From NCBI GenBank assembly GCA_019722365.1, contig JADFUC010000501.1, positions 2,356,001-2,420,000 on the forward strand: a stretch of DNA of 64,000 bases, written 5' to 3'. Made by a program: the position numbers and the translations under genes. Source of the DNA: Lithospermum erythrorhizon (taxonomy: Eukaryota; Streptophyta; Magnoliopsida; Boraginales; Boraginaceae). The stretch's first letter is position 1, and the number at the start of each line of letters is the position of its first letter. A model generated the notes under the pieces. That model worked only from the letters and a program-made list of their open reading frames with translations, was not told the DNA's origin and did no database searches. This document shows, piece by piece, positions 53,901 through 64,000 of the stretch.

Positions 53901-56900
53901 GTTGTAAAGAATGCCCTACCACTCTTCTATCAAGTACATCAGACATAAATTGAGCATAATCATCTGTCAAAAGATTTTTAAAAGTCAAGGCACTGGTTCT
54001 ACATTATAAAACTCACCCAGGGGGTGGCAAAAAAGTAATTAGCCCTATCAAGAAATGTTCTGTAAATTTAGTTTTTTAGTTTTCCCTAGAAAGATAAAGA
54101 AAGATAGTTGTTGAAGGAAAATAATCATTGAATGAAGAATCATGAAAACATATACCTTCAGTACAAGTTCCAGGTCTTGCTCCTCCTTGATGACAAGAAA
54201 GAGCACCCTGGCCCATTTATTTGCTTGATTTTCCCAAGCATCCAAGTCTTCATCATTGCAAGTAACATTTGTATCTTCTGAATGGTGCACTTCGACAAAG
54301 TCTTGCGGGAACCCATTAATTGACTTAAGAAGCTTCAGATTTGGCTTCTTATTGCTCACTAGGAGCCATTCCTGAAGTTTTAATCTCAATGAACCTGAAA
54401 TAAATGAAGGAGGCAACCATAAGGAAATAAATATGTTGTATTTAAGATAATAGAAACAACCAATTCAACGCGTACCACCAAGATCCGAAATTTCCCATGG
54501 CAGGCTAGAAATGAAGTTCATAAGGATCTCAAGAGGCAGATCCTGTATAGATATTACTGCAACTGCAGTAGTAACAATTTTCTGGCAAACTGAAAGTCAA
54601 TGCAAGTTTTTAAGATAATGCAAGCTCTTAGAATAATCTTGTTATTTCAGCTGTTCATAATGAGAAACAATGGACAGCGAATTCCGAACCTTGATACCGA
54701 TAATGGGGATTAAAATGTTGTTTGCTGCTCTCGATGATAAAACGTAGAACTTCCAGCAACTCGACCTCATGATTTTGTTCAGCATCTTCTTCTAGAGAAT
54801 CATTACAGTCCGTACAGCCAATAGATCCAAGAGCAGTAGAAGAAATGCAGTCAACGAAGCACATCAGTCCTGCTCTTCCAAAAGATTTCTTTTTGGCCAC
54901 CAATGCTAAATCCCTCAAGAACAATATATGCTTCCTGCAGTTGAATGGAACGCCCAATTTTCAGAAGGGCAGCACTCTATGTAAATGGTTGAGTCGGTTA
55001 TTGAATGATCACAAAGGTCGAGTTCACTAATAGGTGCTACTCTATTTAACTCAGTGCACAGTATACAGTGGCATGTACAACTAACTACCTATAAGGGCTC
55101 ATTTTCTCAAATATAAAAAATCGGCTTGACGGTAGATGAAAGAAATTCTATATTGTAGAATCAAATAGAATGATGGCAATAAGTTACACATCATTAAAGA
55201 TGTTAAAATCCTGCCATGCAGCTGCTACAAAGATTTGTATGAAGATTATAAAGATTATATCCAGCAAACAGAAACCCCATTCTACTGGGGTTCTAATAAC
55301 TTGTACATAAATTAAAAGCTTTATTTACTTAAGTAGTTCAACAAGCTATCAAAAAAACCTCCCAGATAGTTGACTACATCACTGAATTTGTTAGGTGTTT
55401 CCCTACCTTTTCGGTAAACAGCTAGCATAGTGAAATAAAAATTTGGAAACAGCTTCAATTGTCCATGATGAATATACTCCTTTAACACCTAAAAGACAAA
55501 AAGGGATGAGTTGAATTTCAATAGAAAAGACCTGTTTCAGAATCAACTGAGCCTAAAAATCCTGATCTTTTCTTTCTGTACTCCTTATATTTTGCAGGCA
55601 CAGTAGAGGTCCATTGATCAAGTACGAATTTATTCCAAACATGTACTGAATCTTTGATAGTCTTAAAGGCATCATGTAATCAAACTTGCAGCAAAAATTT
55701 AAAGGGAGAAAGAACGAATAGATTTTTTTATCTTGTATTAGTTCCTTTCAATTGCAAGTCTCATAATGAATTTCACAGCTTCCTCAAACAAATGTTCTGA
55801 AGTAACTAAAACAGATCATGTGTGATGTGCTTGGATTTGAGGAACTTATTCTTTACATATAATGAATAGTTGATAGTCTCAAAGGAATCATGTACTCAAA
55901 CTTGAAGAAAAAAATAAAAAGGAAGAAAGAGCAAATCAGTTTTTTCTTTCCACATATTAGTTCCTTTGCAGTGCAAGTCTCATAAATAATGACTTTTTCA
56001 GCTTCCTCACACAAAAGTGCTGAAGTAATTAAAAGGGATCATGTGTGATGTGCTTGGATGTAAGAAAGAATCTGGACAAACCAAAATCTTTGTGATGCAC
56101 GGGATCGTTCATTCCATCTACAAAGGGGCCTAGTATGAACTCTGAAGGCACCAACAATGCACGATCGCCATAATTTTCCCAATCAATACTCAAAAATGAT
56201 TGCATAATCAACCATCTAACTGCAAAACACAAAACATACGATTCGATAATTAATACTAAAAGCACCAAATATGAGCTTAAAGAAACTGCAGTAAGATTTC
56301 AAAATAAGATTATATACCTAACTATTTCACACTGCTAATACCTTGTGGATTATCATGACAAAATCCCCGTTCCCACAGAACAGCTAACCACTCAAATATT
56401 TGTTCTGCTGTCTTTATCCTCATGTGATAGAGCTTAAAGATATCGGAGTCTGCTAATTTATCTGATTGCAAGGAAGACTGAAGCAATAAGCTCATCTGCC
56501 AATGACACAAAGTACGGCAAGTCATATAGGAGCCAGGAAGATAAAAATGTGCTTAAATCAGAATTCAAGATCCAATTTAAAGAACGAAAATTCATCTCTG
56601 AACAAAAAAGTTATGGAACAAAAATTACCATAAATTGTACTGAAATAAAAAAAATCTAAAAAGAATCTTCCTGAAGTCATCAACTAGCCTTTTGTGCTAA
56701 GGGTATTCTCTGATTTTCTGTCAGCATGACTTATATCGATTCAACAGAATATCATATTACTAAAGTTCGTAAAAGAGAATTTATCTGGTGTATCCGTATG
56801 ATCATGTTCCTTTTCGAAGCAGAAAATTAAGTTATAAAATACAAGGTATCATCCTTGAATATAGATATACAATGACATTCAAATTAGAGAAGACAATGAT

Positions 56901-59900
56901 ATCGTCCAGCACTCCAAGCATTTTTTCTACTGAGCTTCAGAATGCATACCGTCTCACCATATATTTAGATATTCACTCCTTACCATTTAATTAGAATTGC
57001 CTTATATAAATATGTGATCAAATGATCATCTTTCTTAATGTAACTTATATACAATACTGATAAGGGACCAACATTGACTTTATATAATACTACGTATATA
57101 ATAATAGAAATTCATATGTAGTTAGAAGTGCTTTTATATAAAGTAATGAAGTATATGTTTACTACAACTTTTTGAGAATGGTTTATTTAACCAAGAAAGT
57201 CAATATAACAAAAAACAGAATGAGGGGTGATAAGTTTCTGTTAGTTGGATAACAGACCTGGTTATTCCATGCTGCTTCGACTAAGTGAGTACCATATTCT
57301 TCGAGCATTTCATAAAGAAGAATAAAAGCCTCCCATCTCCTCTGACTGGGAGAATCAGGTTCACTATGATTGAACTGTCTCCCAACTCCTAATGATTTTG
57401 CTTCCTGGTCAGCCCACAGTCCCCTCTTTGTCATACCACGAGGAATAGCAGTTTCCCTTTCAGGTGTTGTATCTGAAACAATAGAGTCGGGTTGATTTTT
57501 CTCATTTAAGTATACAGCTGTCCTTAGTATATGTATTGACTGCTTCCGCACTAAGCTCTCCTTATCTACCTACATAGAGTTTATGGTTTACAATCAGAAA
57601 TATAAAAAGTTAATATATCAAAACTGACATAATATATACATGGCTGCTCTGCATACCAATCCTCTTCGTATTTCATCCCAAAAGTCATCCTCATTCCTCA
57701 AATCAAATGATCCATTGCCACTAGCCACATATCCATCTTCCAACCCACCAATGAATGAGAAAAAGGAAATATAAAGGGAAAGGATAGCATATGCATCTCG
57801 CCGTTCAGAAGATCCTAAAGAAGACAACATCCTACAAGAATTCCATAATTTTACATAAAGATGTTCTCTGCAAACAAGACAAAACAAAACATATTATTTA
57901 TTGAGCCCCCCAGGAAAACTTAAACAGGAATTCAGAAATAGGTGTTCATACATAACCAAAAGAAGGAACATAAAAGGGATGATAGTTTACCGGGAAATCA
58001 CATTAGTTTGCCCTTGAACAGAGACTTCATACTCACAATTTGATGCTAATGCCTTGAGTATGGATGGAAGTAGATATCTAACTGCAGAAGCTCTGTGATC
58101 TGAACTATTCAAAAGCATGTGGAACAGAACATTACTAAGATCCCAAAGCAGATTTCCAACAAATATTTTGGCACTGCAATTGTTTCCTAAAACAGCACTT
58201 TCGTCTGAACAATTTCTTTGCAAAGCATAACCCATTGCCATGGCCAATAAATTGCAAGACAACAGCAATGGAAAGTAGTCCTTCTGAGACAAGATGGATG
58301 TGTTCCCTGGGTCATTGATAGACTTGACCGAACAGGGAGACTCTGGACCCAGTAGTTGCTCAACATAATCTGAAGATTTCATGGATGAAGTCCATTTAAA
58401 GATTGAAAATTCTTCACTTTCTTGCATTCCTAGAGAGAGACCGATCGATCTAAATAAAAATGGTACAATGGTTGCTTCAACTACTTTCCAGGTGTCTCCT
58501 TCAATCACAGTAGCAAAGAACATCCTTGCTATCTAAGTAAAATCAAAAAATTAAAGAAAAAGGAGAAATAGGGACATTAAACAGCAAGCAAACACATTAA
58601 TTGCAATACCATATTTATCTATTGAAGAAAGTTTACAACACAGTACTAAAATATATACAAACCTCATTAAATAGCTCACGGTCACAGGAATATGTCAATT
58701 TCAACAAAGGGATTAGTATCTTCCACGTAAATGTTTGCATTGAATCGAAGGCATCCCCTGCAGAAATGAAATCACATGATGTAGACGCTATTATCCACTA
58801 AACTAGTCTAAGATCTTAAATCCTATACATAAACTAAACAGGGTTAGAAAAATCGACAGAGACTAAACCCCTTAACATGAATCTAACAAAGCACTAAAGC
58901 CTGGTGAATATTCAAACTTCAAAGCATGGTACTAAATCAGAACTTTATAAAAAGAGTAATAGAGCATATTAGTGGAATCTTTATTCACAAACTGAGTAGA
59001 AAACAGAAACTTTCTCACAATTTACGACAACCCTTTTGACAAATTTCTCGCTATCTTCTTTTGTATGTGGGAGTCATATATTCACCTGATTTTTTCAGAA
59101 GCTGACACAATACACCAACATATGACACCACCAAGTTACGCAGATCAGCTTCAACCTTCTCGTCTCCATCTCCAATTTCCTATCCCAAATAGAAACAAAA
59201 CGTCATTATATCCCACTGGCTCCTTCCCGGCTTTCAATGAAGCTTTATATTATCCAACATGATCTAGGACCGTGGATCAATAGAGTAAGTTCATTTTGAT
59301 AATTAATATCTACAGAGTACAGACTGAACATTCGAGAACTTCTCATAATTAAATATCTCAAAACATATATAATCATATTATTCCAGCAAAGATTCTATTT
59401 TTCGAATGCTTGTATAGTGGTTTATATCATGGAACTACATGTAATCACTAACAAATTCATTTTTAAAATCTATAAGCAACTAGAAAATCAAATAAACTCC
59501 ACACTATATAATTTGATCCTTTATCTTCTGGTTTCTTTTTTAAGTAAACCGGATTCATTAAACATTCGAGAGGTAGAGAGGTGATTGTGACATAAAATAA
59601 TAAATAAAGTAACCTTAGAAATGCTTGATGGTCAAAATTAACAAGCTCTGTAACCTTAATTGGGACAAACAACTTGAATTCACATCAAAATCAACATGTA
59701 AACCACACTTAAATACTACATACACTTCAAATTAAAGCGAGAGTTTCGACTTAGCAATAAAAAATCACTCAACTTCGACCATACTTAATCCTATCTAACT
59801 AATTAGTTATTAGCAAGCAACATGCTAACACACAAGTACGTAATGCATATTATCTAATTTTATTAATCCTTTTATATAAATTCAAAGCAAAACAAATGAA

Positions 59901-60325
59901 TTACACTCAAAGATTTGTACTCTTAAACAAATAGTCTGCTACTTAATCATATTTAACTAATTAGATATTAACGTGCAACATGCTAAAACACAAGTACGTA
60001 ATGCATATTATCTAATTTTATTAATCTTTTTATATAAATTCAAGTTAAACGAATGAATTATAACTTCGAAAAAGTAGCAGACTTTTTGTTTAATACAAAT
60101 CTTTCAGTATTAAACAACATATACAAATGTATTAGAAGTGAAACTTAAAAAAGTCAAAATTAGTAAAGGAACCTTAGAAATATGGGGGAAATGATTGATT
60201 AAGGAAGAGAAAAGTGAAGAAGGAGAAATTGAAGTTGAAGTCAAAATGCAGTCAATCATTGCCGGAATTGCAGCTGATGGAACTCGCCGGAAGCTGCTCA
60301 GCAGCGTCGCAACTACCGGCTCCAT
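41970..60325 (-). CDS. SPOUT-family tRNA (guanosine-2'-O)-methyltransferase, Trm3/TARBP1 type
   Basis: Very large SpoU/TrmH-type enzyme. Yeast Trm3 and human TARBP1 make Gm18 in tRNAs using SAM; plants have one similar long protein. I traced 35 exons (minus), first 60173-60325 and last five 44377-44623, 43603-43754, 43295-43365, 42327-42483 and 41970-42134. Others: 59086-59179, 58663-58757, 57991-58532, 57657-57867, 57258-57569, 56342-56495, 56082-56219, 55407-55488, 54690-54934, 54476-54589, 54156-54394, 52767-52976, 52527-52682, 51298-51435, 50978-51223, 50169-50296, 49650-49773, 49269-49430, 48976-49123, 48697-48797, 48062-48232, 47765-47812, 47046-47153, 46488-46562, 46269-46319, 45835-45978, 45623-45747, 45180-45267, 44693-44752. 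They sum to 5,454 nt, 1,817 residues, all phases consistent. The N-terminal ~1,600 residues are helical repeats; the C-terminal SPOUT domain has [44 protein letters not shown] and [16 protein letters not shown]. No break seen. Confidence 0.93.
45357..45430. repeat. 32 bp tandem duplication in a methyltransferase intron
   Basis: 'ataatttatttagcagacac' followed by 'gcgaacttcaaaa' occurs at 45357-45389 and again at 45399-45430, essentially identical, in the intron between the exons at 45623-45747 and 45180-45267. Confidence 0.9.
51529..51779. mobile_element. Stowaway MITE
   Basis: Starts CTCCCTCCGTTCC after a TA (51527-51528) and ends with the complement GGACGGAGGGAG before a TA (51780-51781). 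Length is 251 bp, with long inverted arms (aatttacttgatcatg... and ...catgatcaagtaaatt). TIR, TA duplication and size are textbook Stowaway (Tc1/mariner-derived). It sits in the methyltransferase intron between exons 52527-52682 and 51298-51435. Confidence 0.95.
55655..56060. repeat. ~185 bp tandem duplication in a methyltransferase intron
   Basis: 55655-55835 and 55872-56060 match through phrases such as 'gatagtct(t/c)aaagg', 'attagttcctttc/gca', 'gcaagtctcataa' and 'gatcatgtgtgatgtgcttg'. The second copy ends about 20 bp from the donor of the exon at 56082-56219. Confidence 0.85.
59783..60060. repeat. ~125 bp tandem duplication in first methyltransferase intron
   Basis: 59783-59903 and 59941-60060 share 'acaagtacgtaatgcatatt' and 'atctaattttattaat' in the same order with small changes. 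Confidence 0.88.
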
Positions 60326-60421
60326 TGGTGGCGGGAGGGAGGGAGTGGTTTAACGCCAATATTTATTTCTTAAGTACTAAAACCCTATTCAATTATTTTT
60401 GTATCAAATTACTATTTTATC

Positions 60422-60630
60422 CCTCGTGCCCCCGATCCTAAGCACAGGAGCTAAAGTCGAAACAGTAAGACAAAAATGGATGAAATGACTATTTTGCCTC
60501 TCCTATTTATTAGTGTAGTGTTTGAGGAAGTTTCATTTAAGAGCAAAATAGTCATTTCATAACATTTTAACACTGCTTGGGTGTGGATTTAGTCCGACTC
60601 GATTCTAAGTATAGTGTTCGGGCAAGTTTT
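60422..60630. mobile_element. MITE-like inverted repeat
   Basis: The core is perfect or near-perfect: atgaaatgactattttgcc at 60480-60498 and its complement at 60541-60560. Weaker pairing continues outward (ctaaagtc...cagt...aaaaatg on the left against the complement around 60565-60600, and a gcccc/gggc rim). A target duplication was not found. It lies about 100 bp upstream of the methyltransferase start codon. Confidence 0.5.
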
Positions 60631-61307
60631 TTTTATTTTGCTAATTAATGCATATATTAATTAGAAATATCCAATACATTTGTCCTTGCGTAAATTAAAC
60701 CACTATTAGAGCGATTGTTCAAAATATTACAATCCGTAGAATTGAAAATGTTGATATATGCAAATGTTCGGGGAAGTTTTAATTAGTGGAAAAATAATAA
60801 CTTCACGCCCCTTTATTTACTATTTTCGTGTGGAAATGATTGAGCTTTATTTGCACACTCAAATGGTGATTTTCGTATCTTTTCCCCATTTTTGTCTGGC
60901 TACAAAGAGTGTCTGGATGCATCTTGAACGTTCGAATTAAGTTACAAGATAGACGTTTTTTGTCGATGTTCAAAGCGAGTTTGGATGTATGAAGTGAGTG
61001 TTCAAAGTGAGTTTAGATGTTTGGACTTGATGTTCAATGTTATTTGCATTTGCGATTTTGTTAATTAAAAGAAAATCAGAATGAACTTCCATGTTGGATG
61101 TAAACATATTGAATGAACTTACACAGATATCTAATCATAAAGTGGATGCACACTAACATTAGAACTAATTGATTTTTTTATAAAAAAATCGACATAAATA
61201 AAGACGATACAAAAGCACAAGCAGATATTGAATAAACTCAATTGTAGTTCGGGCTTGGTACGCCACGGAGCTAATTAGTTGTTTGGTGGAGTTCGAATCT
61301 AGGTTAT

Positions 61308-61776
61308 AGCATGTCTTTGGATTTCAACTTTTTTCCTTCGGATTTCATTGATTGCCCAAAACAACTTTTTTATATTTTCATTTAGATTTCAAAATTTTGT
61401 TTTAATTTCTTTATTTATTTCCCTTTGTTGAACTTTTGTTGTTTTTATTCTATAATGTGTTATTTGATTGTTTGAATATGGTCCGGTCTTTGTTTAGTAG
61501 GATGGTTGATGCATTTGGTCAATGAATTTGACTCTGTGTATAACATGTCTTTAGATTTCAAGTTTTTTCCTTTAGATTTCATCGATCACCGAATCAACTT
61601 TTTTCTATTTTCATTTAGATTTCAAAATTTCATTTTATTTTTATTTATTTTCCTTTTTCTTAAACTTTTTTGTTTCTTCTTTCCTCTATGATGTTGTTTT
61701 ATTTCTATAATGTACTATTTGATTGCTTGGATATGGACGGCCTTTTTGTGTTAAGAGGGATGGTCAATGATGGTGT
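61308..61776. repeat. Imperfect ~225 bp tandem duplication
   Basis: Both copies contain, in order, 'catgtctttrgatttcaa', 'ttttttcctt', 'attttcatttagatttcaaa', 'tctataatgt' and 'atttgattg(t/c)ttg'. Copy 1 is about 61308-61510 and copy 2 about 61541-61776. The duplication makes the region T-rich on the plus strand. Confidence 0.75.
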
Positions 61777-62290
61777 GTTCACAGTGGAATCCACCGGGTC
61801 CGGATATGGATTTAAAGAGGATTAAAATTTATTGGATTGAAATTTATCTTCTTTAATTATTTAATAAACCATTTAATTTTTTGCCATAATTTGGGCTAGG
61901 TTTAAAAAATATTCGAATAAAAGTTGTTTTCGAAAGAAAGAAAAAATTACAATCTGCACCATCTGAATCGACTTTGCCAGACTACGATCTAATGCTACTA
62001 GACGCCTAGTTGTTTGTCAATAAGACGCCGACGCCCGGCCAATCTCGAACTTATCCGACTGTTCGGCTTACCGGGTCATGCACAACTCTAAAAGTACCAT
62101 TGAAGTAAATTTACTACCACGTGCATCGGTGTACATCATACATGCGAGTGGATGGAGTTTAAGACAGATGCATGTACACATAAATCAACATCTGTTTGCT
62201 CTGTCTTGTTGCCATTTCTTTTTTAGCTTTATTGTTTAGTGAAATGATAAGTAGGGAAGAAAAAGAAATATTCCGTACGGTGCGGGATTT

Positions 62291-62362
62291 TGAACCCGAC
62301 GTGAATCGAACACGCAACCTTTTGATCTGGAGTCAGACGCGCTACCATTGCGCCACGGATCC
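62291..62362 (-). tRNA. trnW-CCA: tRNA-Trp (anticodon CCA)
   Basis: The 72 nt minus-strand sequence begins GGATCCGTGGCGCAATGG and ends TTCGATTCACGTCGGGTTCA. It folds as a cloverleaf: 7 bp acceptor stem, D arm with the A box, anticodon loop CTCCAGA (CCA), TΨC arm with GTTCGATTC (B box). It has no intron and no encoded CCA. It matches nuclear plant tRNA-Trp. A T-rich run follows within 40 bases downstream on the minus strand and can serve as the pol III terminator. Confidence 0.97.
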
Positions 62363-63093
62363 GATGATATATGCCACAGTTCTGTAACTTGTGTTGCTTT
62401 GTTCTAATTGTCTAGTTGATTTTTTTATTTTTACAAAAAAGTAAACGTATTAGTGCTCAAATTAATTATCATGTTGATTTATTTCCTAAAATATATGTAA
62501 AAATGGACCGAGTGAAAAAATTTATGAGAAATTATATAATCACGAAAGTAGCCAATCTTCATGGGATGAAATGAGTAACTGATTATTGTTCTTAAATCTT
62601 ATCAACCTCACATCACAAAAATGAAATTATGAAACGATAAAGATTTGAAAGAAGACGATATTGATGACACATGAGGTGCACGAATGATCATAAAGGGCCA
62701 AGGGCACATAAGAGACTATGCCATTGTGAATCAATGGATTGCAAGACATGAGGATTTGAAGGTGCTTTGGAGCCATTTCGATTCGAATAATCATTTCTTC
62801 TATTACTAGAATAATAATAATAAAAAAAAAGCAGTTGTGATGCCACAAGTAATGGTGAGCATAAATATAAATAATACAGCTCATTCATTGACGTATGAGA
62901 AAATTTAACACTTAATTTTTGCAGTCAAAGCATAAAAATTAATGTAAAACTCGGTTTCTCATTCTATGAATCAAGTTTCAGCGATTATTCAAACGATGAA
63001 CTTGACATCATGATCAAGAAAAAGAGCCACCCAGAAGAAAGCTCAGTTTGCTGTTCAAAATTTCTTCTTATAAGAAGCAGGGTGGACAGAAAT
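62363..63093. other. Intergenic, no gene seen
   Basis: AT-rich sequence between tRNA-Trp and the TIM44-type gene. The two minus-strand frames near 62627-62888 overlap in different frames and have no recognised domain. Confidence 0.5.
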
Positions 63094-63733
63094 TTAGATA
63101 AGGGCCTGGACACCAAACTGTTGCATTTCTCTTAGCCTCCATATGGGGTAAATGGCGTCTTCACCGGCTTCTTCTGGGTCCACTTGTTGCATCGCCCAAG
63201 CGTAGTAGATCGTATGGATCGTGTCCTAACAAAAATGGTTCGAAAATAAGAGCAGTCAAACACACATCTACATGTAATATATACTCTCTCCATATCAACA
63301 TGGATTGGCTAGTTTCACTTCTATTGAGAAGGAATCTCTATAATCAGCTTATCGTTACTAAAAGGGTCCATTTGTTATTGCTTTTATTAGGTAAATAAAG
63401 TTGAACTACAAAATGTATATAAACTACTGCATCGTAATCACTTGATAAAAGCAGAAACAAACAGGGTTTAGCAAGTGGTTTACTGAAGACAGATGCATAC
63501 CTTGCCACCTTCAGTTACTGCACCGTTTCTATCACGTATGCAATAAACCTGTTGGGTTTGAAACTGCATGTGCATATATTGAAGACATCGATTATCTCGC
63601 ACAAAAAACAAGAAACACTAGAGAGGTGGCAACAAAACTCTAAATGCAGATTACACAGTACCGCTAATATAATTATAGGACTCTCCCCCATCATTTTGGT
63701 CTCTCGGACTTCAGCTTCAGAAATATGTAAGAT
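63094..63733 (-). CDS. TIM44: TIM44-type mitochondrial import subunit, C-terminal part (partial)
   Basis: C-terminus of a matrix-side component of the TIM23 presequence translocase motor, which docks mtHsp70 to the channel. Exons (minus): 63662-63733 ([19 protein letters not shown]..), 63501-63563 ([20 protein letters not shown]) and 63094-63225 ([14 protein letters not shown]..., ending [10 protein letters not shown] before a TAA). The three exons join in phase 0 and match the Tim44-like domain of plant TIM44 isoforms, including the conserved final Leu-Ile. The gene starts beyond the right edge of the window; 63734-64000 is intron as far as can be seen. I am confident of the family, less so of the isoform. 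Confidence 0.85.
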
Positions 63734-64000
63734 CTGCACGGAAGCTTAAGAATGAACAAATTTGCACTTGTATACATTCTACTATTTAGAGGGTATTCAA
63801 GCATTTACATAACAAATTTACATTCTACGCTAAGTCGCTAACATCAAAGAGACAGCTAGATAAAACAATATGTCCACCAATAGATGGTTGATAAACATAA
63901 ATTCATATAGTATTTAGAGGGTATTCGAGCATTTACATAATACATTCTACGAGTGTGCTAGGCTGGAACCAGGCTAAGATACGTAACAGAAAATCAAAGC
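63734..64000. other. Intron of the TIM44-type gene with a ~45 bp duplication
   Basis: 'tatttagagggtattc(a/g)agc' followed by 'atttacataa' and 'acattctacg' occurs at about 63783-63828 and again at 63910-63952. No exon is recognisable before the window ends. Confidence 0.55.

Larger units (their letters stand above)
60326..62290. other. Upstream region of the methyltransferase; repeats, no gene
   Basis: Contains the promoter side of the methyltransferase gene (its ATG is at 60323-60325), an inverted-repeat element (60422-60630), a SINE-like B box (gttcgaatc at about 61291) and a tandem duplication (61308-61776). No coding frame resembles a known protein. Confidence 0.45.

Noticed and set aside
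62291..62362. Functional pairing of tRNA-Trp with the neighbouring tRNA methyltransferase gene
   Set aside because: tRNA genes are dispersed in plant genomes; closeness to a Trm3-type gene is most simply coincidence.

Overview
This window is nuclear DNA of a flowering plant, most likely a eudicot. The intergenic DNA is AT-rich. The genes have many introns with plant-type GT..AG borders, and the proteins are plant-specific (a G-type lectin receptor kinase, LIL3, an SBT2-type subtilase and a GATA factor of the GATA26/27 type). Dicot-type mobile elements are common (Ty1/copia, a Cassandra-type TRIM, Emigrant-like and Stowaway MITEs). The species cannot be fixed from sequence alone.

Layout from left to right. 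831-4258 (+): a VAP27-type ER membrane contact-site protein in 8 exons. 4.3-16.6 kb: a gene-poor block of mobile DNA. It holds a 4.2 kb element with about 85 bp inverted ends and a perfect 9 bp target duplication (Mutator-like), which has a Cassandra-type 5S-carrying TRIM nested in it. It also holds a 1.7 kb LTR element whose only recognisable gene is gag, and an inverted-repeat cluster of Emigrant/pogo-like MITE sequence. 16687-20973 (+): a GATA zinc-finger gene with a C-terminal DEUBAD-type region, 8 exons, 537 codons before the stop. 24709-28240 (-): a complete G-type lectin S-receptor-like kinase in 7 exons. 30.1-34.1 kb (-): a truncated, frame-broken copia element. 34625-36594 (+): LIL3, a light-harvesting-like chloroplast membrane protein. 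37210-41020 (-): an SBT2-type subtilase, intact in every frame except for one destroyed splice donor. 41970-60325 (-): an 18 kb, 35-exon SPOUT tRNA 2'-O-methyltransferase gene of the Trm3/TARBP1 type; its exons join into 1,818 codons including the stop, with all phases consistent. 62291-62362 (-): tRNA-Trp(CCA). 63094-63733 (-): the last three exons of a TIM44-type mitochondrial import gene that runs off the right edge.

The genes are unrelated housekeeping and signalling loci and do not form a pathway. LIL3 and the subtilase converge at their 3' ends; the subtilase and the methyltransferase are in tandem on the minus strand. Exon borders were read by eye from splice signals, reading phase and family knowledge, so single borders may be off by a base or a codon. 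I found no convincing unknown gene system. The observations most worth following are the lost subtilase splice donor, the nested MULE/Cassandra structure, the gag-only LTR element, the duplicated splice donor in the GATA gene and the repeat-expanded LIL3 linker.
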